Shown in pieces: positions 1 through 11,178 of a stretch of 64,000 bases of DNA. The stretch covers positions 4,712,001 through 4,776,000 of the forward strand of contig JALGAS010000003.1 of NCBI GenBank assembly GCA_023078685.1, in the 5' to 3' direction. This DNA is from Neopestalotiopsis rosae (lineage: Eukaryota; Ascomycota; Sordariomycetes; Amphisphaeriales; Sporocadaceae). Numbering within the stretch: position 1 is the stretch's first letter; every line of letters begins with the position of its first letter. A program made the position numbers and the translations under genes. The notes beneath the pieces are model-generated. The model was not told the DNA's origin. It was given only the letters and a program-made list of their open reading frames with translations, and ran no database searches.

Positions 1-529
1 CTTTCCCTTTCCTCTCTCATGGTCCTAGATGGAAAGAAGAGAAGAGGCTTGCAAGGGGGCCCAAAGGGAAACATGAGCTTGTCCGGCAAGTATGTCGGCC
101 AAATCACTTGCAACCATGTCGACTCCATGATTGGTGCCCTTTCCTCAAATGATCACAGCTCATTACCCTCCGAGAGATGGAACTTTTCTCCCTCACTCAC
201 AACTCCTTTATGCGGTGTGTACTCTTTCTCTCTCATAGTGGCCCAATGCACACAGGTAGGCCCCAAACCCGGTGATTTGGTCAGTCTACAATGACAGACT
301 TGGCAAGATTCTTCAAGTATAAGAAGCGACGGGTGATCCCATCGAGTATATTAGCCGAAATGCATACAGGCTGGTTTCTGATTCATCACTGTCCTTTCTT
401 GAGACGAATACTTGCCAATCCTTGTATATATTCTACTTCTATTATATTACGCTTCCTAGAGAAGACGTCAGACTTGCATTTAATTCTTTCTGTCATCATC
501 GTCGCCGCCATTATTTTCTATCCATATCC
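1..529. promoter_or_regulatory. Upstream region of the GH16 gene
   Basis: No gene is supported here. A TATA-like run (TATATAT, 425-431) lies about 100 bp before the GH16 start codon at 530, a normal spacing for a fungal core promoter. The rest shows no coding signal that I trust. Confidence 0.4.
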
Positions 530-1550
530 ATGATGTACAAGTCTCTCCTTTCCAGCCTGGCGGTGGCCTTCCTCTCGGCCTCGGTCTCGGAGGCTACCAC
601 GGCCCCTTCGTACTCGGGCTACAGCACGATCTGGTCCGCCAACTTTGCCGGCGACGCCGGCTCCCTCCCGGATACGAGCAACTGGAACATCATTACGGGC
701 TACCTGGGCGTCAACGCTGAGCTCGAGACGTACACGTCGTCAAACCAGAACCTGCAGCGCAGCGGGGGCCAGACGCTGCAGATCGTACCGCGCCGCGACT
801 CGTCCGTCTCGGGCGGCTGGACCTCGGGCCGCATCGAGAGCACCTACACCTTTGTGCCCAAGGCCGGCGGGCGCACCATGGCCGAGGCCCAGATCCAGTT
901 TGGCAGCAACCCCGTGGCCAACAAGCAGGGGCTCTGGCCGGCCTTTTGGATCCTGGGCGACTCGATCCGGCACGGCACGGCCTGGCCGGCCTGCGGCGAG
1001 CTCGACATTATGGAGACGGTCAACGGCTACCTCACGGGCTACGGCACGGTGCACTGCAACGTCTACCCGGGCGGCATCTGCAACGAGCCCAACGGCGTCC
1101 AGGGCAGCACCGCCATCCCCGACCAGGGGTGGCACACGTGGCGCATCGTCTGGGATAACACCGCCAGCAGCTGGACCAGCCAGACTATCACCTGGTACCG
1201 CGACGGCGTGGCCTTCAACGAGATTTCCGGCTCGCAGATTGGGGATCAGACGGTTTGGAATTCTCTCGCTCACAGTTCGCTGTACTTTATTCTCAACATG
1301 GCTGTTGGTGGCTCCTGGGTAAGTTTTGTCTTCTCTTTCTTTTGGATTGTTCCTTGTAGTAGAAGATTTTGGTTTGCTAACTGTTGATTCATGTAACAGC
1401 CTGGCAACCCCAACTCGGCAACCCTTGATGGATATGGTAGCATGATGGAAGTTGCTTGTAAGTTCTTGCAAAACCGTAGAAATTTGCATCTTCAGAGAAA
1501 TCCGCTAACCTTGTTGTCGTTTAGATGTTGCTCACTATGCCTCAACCTGA
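530..1550 (+). CDS. Secreted GH16 endo-beta-1,3(4)-glucanase
   Basis: Secreted glycoside hydrolase of family 16, expected to cut beta-1,3 or mixed beta-1,3/1,4-glucans in fungal or plant walls. My model has three exons, 530-1318, 1400-1457 and 1525-1550, giving 289 residues; both junctions keep frame with GTAAGT donors and CAG/TAG acceptors. The start at 530 (MMYK) was chosen because it opens directly on a hydrophobic signal peptide (about residues 1-22); the frame is open further upstream, but that part is not leader-like. The GH16 catalytic signature E-x-D-x-x-E is present as ELDIME, E157 nucleophile, D159 and acid/base E162, within CGELDIMETVNG. The C-terminus is short with no GPI-anchor signal or binding module, so the enzyme should be freely secreted. 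Exact substrate cannot be read from sequence. A TATA-like box lies about 100 bp upstream. Confidence 0.9.
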
Positions 1551-1834
1551 TTGGTGATGTGATTCTCTGAGTACGTTAGTGGTGGAATGATTTGCGCGTT
1601 TTCAATTCTTGTTCATGTTTACCCAATCACTTTACATATACCCCCAATCGTTGGACTTGAGAGTTCATGTAGTTAGTTTTGTCTTTTGCATATTCAATAT
1701 TACCTGGATATCTTAAACCGTGCGGATGCCCTGAATGACTAGCAATGCTTGGCTCTCTTCCATGCATGATTCTATATTCTATAATTACCCAGTCTCCGGC
1801 TCATGCCCAAAAGAGTTTCCGAAGCACGTGTCTA

Positions 1835-3489
1835 TCACCGTCTATTCGGCTCATTCCCGAGCTTGGCCGCTTGTTCAGACTGTTGTCTCCACCGGCCAGC
1901 ATATCTCCAAGCCACAGCAACAGCCAACAAGGCAACGACTTGCACACCGGCACAAATAGTAAACGCCAATCCCACGCCAATGCCATTAATCAGAGGCATG
2001 ATGAAGCTCGTGCCGCCGGCGGCGATCAAGCACCTGGCAAGGTTCAGACTGGCCGTGGCGGCCGCGCTGCGGTCGGAAAAGATGTCGACCAAGTAGGTTG
2101 TGATGACGGACTGTATGGAGACGCATGACCAGCCCGTGATGAATGTCGATATGATGGGAATCGCCAGGGGCACGGTGTCTGGGAACTGGATGCACCAGCC
2201 AAACAAGAGGATCGAGAGGCACTGAACAATGGAAAACATGGGCACAAGCCGAAGGCGAGCCTTTTCGAGCGGAAAGTCTGCCGCCGCCGCGGAGGTGTTG
2301 TGCAAAGTCGGGTCGTCTTGGACGGTACCAGCCTCCACATCGTTTGAGCGTCGTACTGCTTGCTGTTGCGCTTCAAACGCGGCCTTGATGCGGCGGTAGT
2401 CTCTATCGAGTATCCTGCCAGAGACCAGGGTCCCCACCATGGAGCCGACTCCGTTGGCGATAAATGTCAGACCGATTTGCGTCTCGCCGAGTCCGTAGCG
2501 GCTCTCGAATAGCGACGACATGGCAGTGATGCTCATCTGCCACACGGCGTAGTGGATTGCCAGGAAGATGATGGTAGGGGCGGCAAACTTGCTAGTCAGT
2601 ATGCGCAAGGGTCCAAGCACGTCAATCTTCTTCTTGGGCGGCGCCGATACCGAGACTGTCGCTTCTGCTTCCTTCACTTTGATCGTGGTAAATTTTTGAT
2701 AGAGGACTAGAGGAAACCTGGCCATTGGGTTCAAAGGCGCCGTCGCCGTCGTCTGCCCGCCGTTGCCGACAATGGACCGCAACGTCTCGGGGAGGAGCGC
2801 CAGGAGGAACAGCAGAAAGGCGCCCGCGTAAATGGCGAGGAACCAGAAGATGGCGCGCCACCCCAGGGAGCCCGCCAGCGCGCCGCCAATGACGGGGCCG
2901 ACGGCCGTGGGCACCAGCAGACCGGCCTGGAAGACGCCCATGTAGCTCCCCCGGTCCGCGCGCGTCGTGACGTCGCCGATGACGCCGGCGCCGATGGCGA
3001 TGGTGCTCGCGCTGCCCGTGCTCTGCAGGCACCGGAGCGCGACCAGGGCCGCGTAGGTTTTGGTCTCGGCCAGGCCGACGCAGGCCCCCAGGAGGACCGC
3101 AAAGGTCAGGCCGTACGCCACCCGCCGCCCTTTGACGTCCGACACGGGACCCCACAGGCTGGGCGCGAGGCCTTGGAAGATGAGGTACGACGTCACCGTC
3201 AGGTTGACCAGCTCGACGGAAACGTCGAGGTCGTGGGCAATGGTGGGAAGTGCTGGGAAGTAAATGTTGGACGCAAAGCCCGAGACTTATGCTTTCATGT
3301 TAAAACTCGACAAATGATCATGATTCCGGTTTCCATATATTACTCACAGGTAGCCGCAGTAGATGCGATAAAAACAATAATAGCCTTTTGACGTTTGTCA
3401 AAAATAGTGTAAGGTACCTCCTCTGCCTCGGCGGGTGTTTGTGATATCGGAGGCGGGTCACCTGCTGGAAGAGGCTGTTTCGTAGACAT
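1835..3489 (-). CDS. MFS transporter, DHA1 drug:H+ antiporter type
   Basis: Plasma-membrane major facilitator of the 12-helix drug:H+ antiporter (DHA1, Qdr/Aqr-like) group, likely exporting small toxic or secondary compounds. Two exons on the minus strand, 3489-3348 and 3285-1835, give 530 residues. The first exon encodes a hydrophilic Pro/Glu-rich cytosolic N-terminus and the start of helix 1. The junction rebuilds the family motif FSGFASNIYFPALP, which confirms the splice. Helix 5 carries the antiporter motif C (GPVIGGALAG), and the helix 2-3 loop has the D-x-K-G-R-R type motif A (SDVKGRRVAYG). A charged cytoplasmic loop of about 60 residues (KKKIDV) separates the two halves. The neighbouring Zn2Cys6 regulator lies on the same strand 0.6 kb upstream and could control it; that is inference only. 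Confidence 0.88.
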
Positions 3490-4095
3490 TTTCGATGAAG
3501 AGAATCAAACGCTTTTCTTGAGGACAAACAAGACCCCAGTTAAAACGAGAATTACAAGTATGCGCAAGAATTGTCATGCGACCAGCGCCAAAGGACCCTT
3601 TTATTGACATTGGCAAGTTTGATGGGAGTTAGGTGCGCAGGGTGCAAATCATATGAAGCCGGACTTGAGTGTGGGGCCGACTCCGGAGTTGAGCCTCTAG
3701 CGGCGGAGTTGAGAGAGTATACATACCTAGCGATAATCTGTAATACCATTAAATGCGGGCCTATAGTATAGGTAAGATGAAGTAGCAAAAATAGTCTTCA
3801 TATGTGACTTTCCATGTTCTCCCCTTTCATTTCATACACTTTGTAGACTCCCTCATCCTTCTTCTCTTTTCTTCTCTTTTGTGTGAATATTGTATGGGGG
3901 AAAACCTTACGCCTGGGAGCCGAATACGGGTGCTTTTGCTCACTTGTTATACTTGCTTGATGGGATGATTGTGTATGATGCCTGCCTCGCATAAAGTTGT
4001 ACTTTAGATGAAAAGGCGATCGTAACTCTGCTGCGAACCTGTATCAATACGGTACATGCTCTTATATTGAATTGATCGTGAGTAGGCGGCAGGAG
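3490..4095. other. Intergenic, MFS promoter / TF 3' region
   Basis: This 0.6-kb interval lies between the 5' end of the transporter gene and the 3' end of the Zn2Cys6 gene, both on the minus strand. I see no coding exon or repeat here. It should hold the transporter promoter. Confidence 0.4.
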
Positions 4096-5430
4096 TTATT
4101 CTTCATTCGAAGACCTAGACGATACGTATATCATCATCCCATATTCGTCAACGGTTTCCAGCCAGTGTTCCACTCTTTGTTGTCTCTTATCAACTTCGGA
4201 CTGATTGAGGTCTGGGGGTGTAGGCCAAAGCTCGTCAATACGAAGGCCACCCTCCGGCCAGTCTGCCATGTAGCTGTCGTATGCTGTTTGCCACTCTTGC
4301 CGTGATTCAATGACCCACAGGTCTTTAGGTCCAGGTGCGAGTAGCCCTTGCAGCTCGACCCCGATGAATGTCGGCAATCCTTCTTCGGCCGACAGAACAT
4401 TATCAAATACATACATGGCATACAGAGTGCGACGCTTAGCCTCGGCCACGATCCAGTCCTCCCAGCGTGGGCGGGCGCGCTCCTGCTCTGCAACGCACAT
4501 TAGACCACGTCGGCTGCTGGCGCAAGCAAGCTCTTGCAGGTTGATGATGGTATTTCGGAAAGTCTGATCCGCCGCCCGACCGAGTTTGAAAAACAAGACG
4601 AGGGCATACAAGAGATATGCTTGTAATGCCGAAAGCGAACCGAAGTCATCATAAGTGCCACGGTGCTCGTATAACTCTGCCATGTTTCTCTGTAGTAAGT
4701 CAATCAACCTACTTTCATCTTGTGGCGGGATCGTTTTGCAGTTGTCAACGGACGTCAGACATTTGAATAATATATACTGTGGCTTGTCTAATTCGAGTTT
4801 GAAACCCCCTCTCGAACGTTCGAATTCCATCTGTGAAGAATGGATAAAAGGCGGAAGCCCACGACCGCCCGCTGCCTTTGAGGCATATGAACCAAGGATT
4901 CTGCGCATACAAGCTGTGATATTGGCCGGGTACTTCTTGTTCTTTTGTCCTGGTATCGGCACGAATGTGTTCAGCCATCGACTGGCAATTTCGTCGACAT
5001 TTATGTGGCAGACGATTGCAGCGCCTTCAGGGTCAAAGTCGAGCGTTTGATAGCCATCTGGGAATTTGTATTTCTTTACAGTCATGGGATTATACTGATC
5101 CCACCAACTGCCCATTGCCGACATTTGTGCATGGTGCGACTGGAGAAGGTCATGGAGGATGTGTGAAGCGGGTATACCGCCAATGGTTGACGCAATAGGT
5201 CCAATGTCTGGAATTGATGTCGCAAGGGGAGACGACTGGTGGCCTGCTGCGCCCACCATCGGCTCCTGGTGCTCTGGCTCTGGACTGGCCTGTGTTTGTG
5301 GATAGTGACAAGACAGGCCTCGCTGGGCGCATCTTGAACAAGTCCCCGCCTGGCGATTGCATTTTGCTTTGGCGTTTGAGCACTGCTGACACGACTTTTG
5401 TCGAGAGCGCGTATACCTCGAACCTTCCAT
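4096..5430 (-). CDS. Zn2Cys6 fungal transcription factor
   Basis: Nuclear binuclear zinc-cluster regulator, 444 residues in one open exon. The DNA-binding cluster is at the N-terminus: C14-x2-C17-x6-C24-x6-C31-x2-C34-x6-C41, preceded by Arg/Lys residues, the canonical spacing. A Pro/Gln/Ser linker follows, then an alpha-helical region with the look of the fungal C-terminal regulatory domain (stretches such as FFKLGRAADQTFRNTI and AEAKRRTLYAMYVFDNVL). I placed the start at 5430 (MEGS) because the frame upstream is open to 5616 but encodes non-conserved sequence. The protein may be slightly short at the C-terminus, so a missed 3' exon is possible. Target genes are unknown; the MFS transporter next to it is a plausible one. 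Confidence 0.85.
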   Translation of the reverse strand: MEGSRYTRSRQKSCQQCSNAKAKCNRQAGTCSRCAQRGLSCHYPQTQASPEPEHQEPMVGAAGHQSSPLATSIPDIGPIASTIGGIPASHILHDLLQSHHAQMSAMGSWWDQYNPMTVKKYKFPDGYQTLDFDPEGAAIVCHINVDEIASRWLNTFVPIPGQKNKKYPANITACMRRILGSYASKAAGGRGLPPFIHSSQMEFERSRGGFKLELDKPQYILFKCLTSVDNCKTIPPQDESRLIDLLQRNMAELYEHRGTYDDFGSLSALQAYLLYALVLFFKLGRAADQTFRNTIINLQELACASSRRGLMCVAEQERARPRWEDWIVAEAKRRTLYAMYVFDNVLSAEEGLPTFIGVELQGLLAPGPKDLWVIESRQEWQTAYDSYMADWPEGGLRIDELWPTPPDLNQSEVDKRQQRVEHWLETVDEYGMMIYVSSRSSNEE

Positions 5431-5831
5431 TGCGGCGCGGCGCGTAGTACTGCACGCGACGGTGGAGAAGTAAGAAGATATGCCAATCCGGTCACAAGAG
5501 CGCAGGTTTTCTTGTCTGATACGCAAATAATACAAAGATTGATTTTGCTGGCGATAGATACAGCCTGCAGTACTATGGTTTTGGACTTGTGAAGAAGAGA
5601 AGAAGAGAAGAAGCAAATGAGGTTAGGTTGAATCAACTCTAGAAGGGAGGCCCGAGGGAAGAACCATGGAGCTAAAATGCCAGCGATCGCTAGCTCAACA
5701 CACCCAATAGCTGGGGTCTATTTATATATATAGCCCATCGCTTTTTGTATTTAGACAATATAAAATTACTACCACCTAATTGATGACTGCCAAAAAGAAA
5801 GAGATAGCAAAAAGCAACAGATGAAATTGCC
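5431..5831. promoter_or_regulatory. Likely promoter of the Zn2Cys6 gene
   Basis: A TATATATA run at 5724-5731 reads as a TATA element on the minus strand about 300 bp before the regulator's start codon. It may serve that gene. No other gene is seen before the tRNA terminator. Confidence 0.35.
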
Positions 5832-5837
5832 AAAAAA
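5832..5837 (-). terminator. RNA polymerase III terminator of tRNA-Ser
   Basis: Six consecutive T residues on the minus strand directly follow the tRNA discriminator base. This is the normal Pol III stop signal. Confidence 0.8.
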
Positions 5838-5937
5838 CGACACCTGTGTGATTCGAACACACGCTCCCGAAGGAAATGCCTGACGATATTCAATCAAGAA
5901 TAGCAGGGCATCGCGTTAACCACTCCGCCAAAGTGCC
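5838..5937 (-). tRNA. tRNA-Ser(GCT) with a 19-nt intron
   Basis: The minus strand folds into a class II tRNA. The acceptor stem pairs GGCACTT (5937-5931) with AGGTGTC (5845-5839), two pairs being G-U, with discriminator G at 5838 as in serine tRNAs. The D stem is GCG/CGC around GAGTGGTTAA. The anticodon stem is ATGCC/GGCAT with loop CTGCTAA and anticodon GCT. A 19-nt intron (5900-5882) sits one base 3' of the anticodon, the canonical position. The long variable arm has a TCC-TTCG-GGA hairpin, as expected for Ser. The T arm is GTGTG-TTCGAAT-CACAC and supplies box B. It decodes AGC and AGT serine codons. Confidence 0.93.
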
Positions 5938-6512
5938 TTGGTTACTGGTTGAAAATTTGTGGCTTATGTTGCTACTCAATGTCTCTGCCATAACGCGGGT
6001 TGTCTTTGTGGATCTCAAGTTGCCTTTGTTTGTTGCTACCGTGTGGCTCACCTTGTGCAAAGGCAAGAGAAAGGCGCCTTCATACAGAAGAAATACTCCG
6101 CGGAATTGACTTATAATGACAGACTCGTTCGGAGTACTACAATCTTGACATTGGAGGACAAGAATAAAAATTCAAATCGAGGCATTCAAGTTTTGGAATT
6201 TCGATCCAGATTACGAATCACGTGGCGATAGGCCTGTGTCGCAGCTTCCGGGGATCAACGCTACTAATTCTAGCGCAATTACCGGCGCGCGCGCGCGACC
6301 TTTTGGTCAATTGGAACGACCAGCAAATTTGAAGTTGCGACCATAGACGTCAGGGTCGCGTAAAACGGGAAGAGGTTGGAGCAACTTCATTGTTTCTGAA
6401 ATGGCATTTTGGCTTGCGATGACTTCAACATTCCTCCATCATGACATTATTTAACATGCACTCAATATAAAAACCGCATTCTTTTTTGGACTTCACCTTC
6501 GGCGCATAACCC
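5938..6512. promoter_or_regulatory. Promoter region of the 751-aa gene
   Basis: A TATAAAA-type box starts at 6466, 47 bp before the start codon at 6513. An alternating (CG)n run lies at about 6284-6298. No gene is evident. Confidence 0.45.
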
Positions 6513-8888
6513 ATGTCTGTCGGCGCAATGGGCAAGAAGACGACAAAGAACTCGACACTGGGCGAGGGGTCCGATCAGCGGGTACAAGCTGCGAATGGAG
6601 CTTCCGAGTCAACGACCACTACTGGCGGCAGCAGCAGCAGCAACAAGAAAGGCACCAACAAATCGTCTGCTGCGTCTCAATCCTCGACCTCGGCACTCGT
6701 CATATGCAGAAACAAGTGCGTGCTACCCTCGCTCTCTTCTATTTCTCTTTCTCTCCCCTCCTCATTCCCTCTCACCATCTCGTCACTTCTAGTCATTATG
6801 TAAACAGACACTAATGCTGCCGCTTCTCGTTGCAGGCATTGGAAATACATTTCTTCGTTCCATGGACCATGGCTCCAATTACCGCTCGAGGTCCTCGAGA
6901 CCATCGCCAATGCCAATTACTACATGCCTCTGCCTCGACCGGTAGACCCATCCGTCTTTTACGACTTGGTCAAGATTAGAAAGCTTGTTGATAATGCAAC
7001 GGACCTTGCAGTTCGAGCTGCCAATGGCGTTTCCTCGCCTGCCATGTCCAATATGTCGGCCGGTGGTGGTACTCATCAGATGCAGGCACTCGGGCTTGGC
7101 TTTACGAATAATGGAGGGATGAAACTTAGTCCAGAAAGACGGTTCAAGATGCGCGAACAGGCGACACAAAAGCTATCAAGGGCGTACCACATCGACGAAA
7201 TCGCGTCAAGCGTTGCCACTATGCAATCGACATCGACATTGGAGAATGTTGCCAGTCTAGTATTGCAGAGAGCGCCCGAGGATCCAGACGCCAATTATGT
7301 GCATTTCTTTCACGAAAAGATACCTAGCCGCCAGCTTGCAGAATGTACCGATTTTCATGCCTTGGACCTTATAATAAACCAAAGGCACGGTGACTGTGAA
7401 CCACTGAGAACTAGGGCAATAGTGCGCATGTTCAAGGACGACTTTGAAGGTGCTGCCCAGGATCTCACTCGTTCCCTAGCTGTTTATCGGACGTACAACA
7501 ACTCTGCTCTGCATCAACTTGCAAATGAATACGAAAACATGCAATTGGCGCCCCGAACAACGCGGCGGCGCGACCTGCCACCACTAGAAGAGCGGGATCA
7601 GCCAAGGAGCACAGAGATCCAACTGTTATTTCAGCGCGCGGGGTGCTATCTAACCTTGGCCTGCAGCCATGTAGAGCAGTCTTTACCTGAACCTACGGTG
7701 CCCAAGAACGAAGCTGCCGATGTGACTGCGAATGGAACATCGAGCACTGAAAATACGCCGCTCCCATCTCCTACGGCTAATGCCTCCTCTGCTAAGAAGG
7801 GCCCTACCAAGCGAGAATTGGAGAATCGCAAGGCTGTCAGAATGTATGCAAAACGGGCGCTGAGAGACTACATGGAATACCTAAAATCCCTACAATATTC
7901 GCCAAATATGCCAATCGAGCTATCCGATGAGTTTACCAAGCTGGTCAATCAAGCCAGTCAACGCAGTCGAAGATATCGCCCTGGAACTCAAGACCCATCG
8001 AGCCCAGCAAATGGATCAGAAGGCCACACGGTTTACTCGCTTCACCAATTGTTTTCTGCGACACCGCCAACAGATCTTCCTTCGTATCCCTCCACAGATC
8101 TAGTTTCTGCTCGTGGTGCCTCCAATCCCGAAACGACAATGGAGTTTGTCACCTACCATCCCTTGCTCACAGATGTCCTTCATTCTTTGCTCTTGTGTCA
8201 TGCTCTAATTCAGACTTCTGCAAAAGAGCTTCAAAGACATGCTTACATGGTTGCTCGCCTCGCCCGGCTAGCAGATGGCTACCCTGTCTTCCAAGCCAGC
8301 AGGTCTCCGGCCCGGGCGGATTGGATTGAAATCTTGCGTAGAAGTGAGAGCTGGCTAGACCTGAGCTCTTCGTGGGAGGTACTTTGCGCTCCAGCACCTC
8401 TTCTCACTACCTTATTACCAGGCGGCAACCTCTCCACTGCAACGGCAACAGCCAATGCGCTCGCCATTACTGGCGGGCAAAGTCCAACCGAAAATGATGA
8501 ACAAAGGAAAGATCGACTTAAGCATCAGGCAATAATCGAGGCTCTCGAGGATGAACGTGTCAATGATGAAGCGAGCTTCAAAGCCTCCATCCTCGCACGC
8601 CAACGCAGAGCAGAAGCAGACCAGACCATTGTCTCTGGGAGTCCTACAAATGGAAGCAGCGGCACCGCCAAGTCTCCATCCTTATCTTCTCAAAAACGGT
8701 GGGCAGTGGATGATGGACGCGAGTACCCGATCCTCACAGAGAGAGCGGAGGCTGTCGCCCGCTGGGTTCGTGAAGCGCCTGCGGGATCAGGCGTTGGCAG
8801 TGGCAAGCGGAAGAAGAAGCCGGCACCAGCGAAGAAACCTGCATCGACGCCCGCCACAGACAGCGCCGAGAGCTTGAACGCGAATTAG
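6513..8888 (+). CDS. Conserved fungal protein, TPR-like helical segment
   Basis: I do not recognise a named function. Two exons, 6513-6715 and 6836-8888, join in phase and give 751 residues; the donor is GTGCGT and the acceptor TTGCAG. The N-terminal 65 residues are low-complexity (Ser/Thr/Lys/Gly). The junction runs into an ordered block (HWKYISSFHGPWLQLPLEVL) followed by a helical region. One stretch near residue 230-245 (IVRMFKDDFEGAAQDLTRSL) resembles a tetratricopeptide repeat helix pair. Middle and C-terminal parts alternate helical segments with disordered linkers, and the last 40 residues are strongly basic and Ala/Pro-rich (KRKKKPAPAKKP), suggesting nuclear localisation or nucleic-acid contact. 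A second in-frame ATG at 6528 could also start the protein. Role in the cell is unknown. Confidence 0.8.
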
Positions 8889-11178
8889 TCCCGCGTGGTC
8901 AAATTGCTCGGCTCATTAAAAAGCAGGAGGATGAACCATACACAAAAAGACATTGTAATCGTATCCTTGCGCAGTATATCATAAGAAAGCGTCAGTATCG
9001 ATGTAGTTGCTGCTTGGCGACCGATTGGCTCAGTGCTATTACTGTCTCCATCAACCTCATTGTGCGCAAGGCCTCCAAAATGCAACAAGAACCTGGGCGA
9101 ATCGGCAAGTTTCCGATCAGCGACCGCGGCTGGATATTGAACATACCCTCGGATGAGGCTCCCCGTTTGCTCTGTGCCACAAATACTACTGTAGTATCGG
9201 CGGCCCTGACGGTAGGTGCATTCTCTGCTGGTCATTGATTCACATACTGGACTTGAATAGGTAACCAAGACTAGAATGGTCGTCTGATGCCTGACATTTA
9301 CCGGCAGAGCCCATCTTGGTATGTATGACCGACAGATGACTGTCGATGCGTAGATCTTCTGCTGAAATTACCACGGACGGATGATAGATTCCGCACGCAC
9401 AAATGTACCGCCACGATGAGGAATTCTACCCAATGTGCTTCGCTCCGACACTGGATAGATAAGCAAAATACAACTCATCCTGTACCTCTCACTGGAACCG
9501 AAATACCAATGACATCACGATACTCCGGAAGCGGTCGGACGATGGCGCTTGTTGCGGACATGAGCATAAAGTATAACTCGTGGCCGGCGCGAGAATCCGC
9601 CACCATGTCGGTTGAGCCTTACTAATTTGTGTCAATATACTTCAGATGCAGCTCGTCTGTAGCCGCTTACCGACACCCAGGTCACGATTCAGTTGATTTG
9701 AAGAGGTAATATATCTGAGGTTGCATGTGCTAAATCTGAAGGTGTCCTTACCCCAATTTCTCCAGTTGTGCACTCTAAATTTGCGCATTACAGTTTGGGG
9801 AACAGCTGTAGGTAATGTAAACAGTAGGCAACCCGCCTTTCAATATGTTTGTACCCCACGGACGGAGATATAGGATCAACGGTATAATCCTGCACGCGAG
9901 CAAGAGACGCGTCAGGTAACCGCTTGGGAAACCGTCGATACGTGCTCCGAGTTTGGATAACCTCTCTCTCAATACCACATACGAGATCCATCGACCAGGT
10001 GCAAACTTGGATCTGGCTTCGTCAGCTCTCCGGATAAAGAGGGAAAAATGCGTTATCAAGGTCGTGCCACTCCAAGTCTTTTTGGGGTTCCAAACTAGGA
10101 CAACCGGAGATTCAGTCATTTGATCGAACGACTGAATTTTCCTCTTTGTTGGCACTGGCAGAGTGGTTCACTCAGGAGGTCGACTGGAGCTGGAGGAACC
10201 TGGACGAGGGGAGTTCTGTGGAGTATCCCTGCAAGTCCGGGGTGTGTTTGTCGATCTTCCAGCGCTCCGCAGCTCCCCTAATCTTGCACTGGTTCGAAAC
10301 AGGATGATTTCCTCATGGCGATTCGCCCCAGGCCACGAGGGAATCCAGGCACAGCGTCTACTTAGAACAAGCGAAACACACCCAAGGGACCGACACCCGC
10401 GCCCGGGGGTAGCATTGCACTCTTAAAAGGTCCTAGTCCGGGCCCTATGCCGCTTTTTTAGGTGATACTCGGCAGATGCCCTCCGTTCTACCTTTGGCGT
10501 ACCTGGAAATAAGCCTCCAATCAGATTGCCGCTCTACTAGCTGCTACTTGCCGCTTCCGGTAACCCCAATCTATCTGCCTATGTCTGCCCTGGAGATCTA
10601 GCGACCCTTAATCATCATTGACATCGCCGCGCCAAGAATAACATACCGTTTCTTCACCCCGGGTCAGCCTTTTGCAGTGCCGGAGGCTCTTGATGTACGA
10701 TTGACGCGTGCAAAGTGCTCGCCCCCCTTGGGACAGAGACTCATCATTCCAAGACGCCGAGACATGTCGACGGGCCCACCTTCGCAGACACTTGCGCGCC
10801 AGAGTGCCCCGTCGCTGGAATAGGCATGACGACGAGTAGAGGTCTATCCGGCCCGCCATCCGTCGCGGGTTCCTCTCTGAATGGGGCTCCTTGAGCAAGT
10901 GGCGTGGCTTGGTCATGAGGATGGCTTTGCTTTGCTTGACTTTGGCTTTGCGGCGCTTGCTTCCCGTTGTCCACTGTGGTAGTCTTCCATCCGAAGGCCG
11001 GACTAGTCAATAGATTTGCATCTCTAAAGGGGCTCTTGCGGTTTTCTCGAGATATATATCTTGAGTCCTAGTGCCAGCCATCTGATCACCTTTTCTTTGC
11101 TTGTTGTATCACACCACATTCCTTCTCATTCATTCCTTTCCCATTCAAGAGCCATAAAGCAGTAGACAGGTTCTCAAC
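8889..11178. other. 2.3-kb intergenic, includes GH7 promoter
   Basis: I find no supported gene. The last part is the cellobiohydrolase promoter: a TATATAT box at 11053-11059 lies about 120 bp before its start. Further up, near 10184-10195, two CTGGAG hexamers are directly adjacent, and CCGGGG and GTGGAG hexamers lie nearby. These fit the SYGGRG consensus of the carbon-catabolite repressor CreA/CRE1. Single hits are common by chance; the adjacent pair is suggestive. Confidence 0.4.

Noticed and set aside
740..1489. 249-codon minus-strand frame across the GH16 gene
   Set aside because: Mirror of a GC-rich coding exon; the plus strand has clear GH16 motifs.
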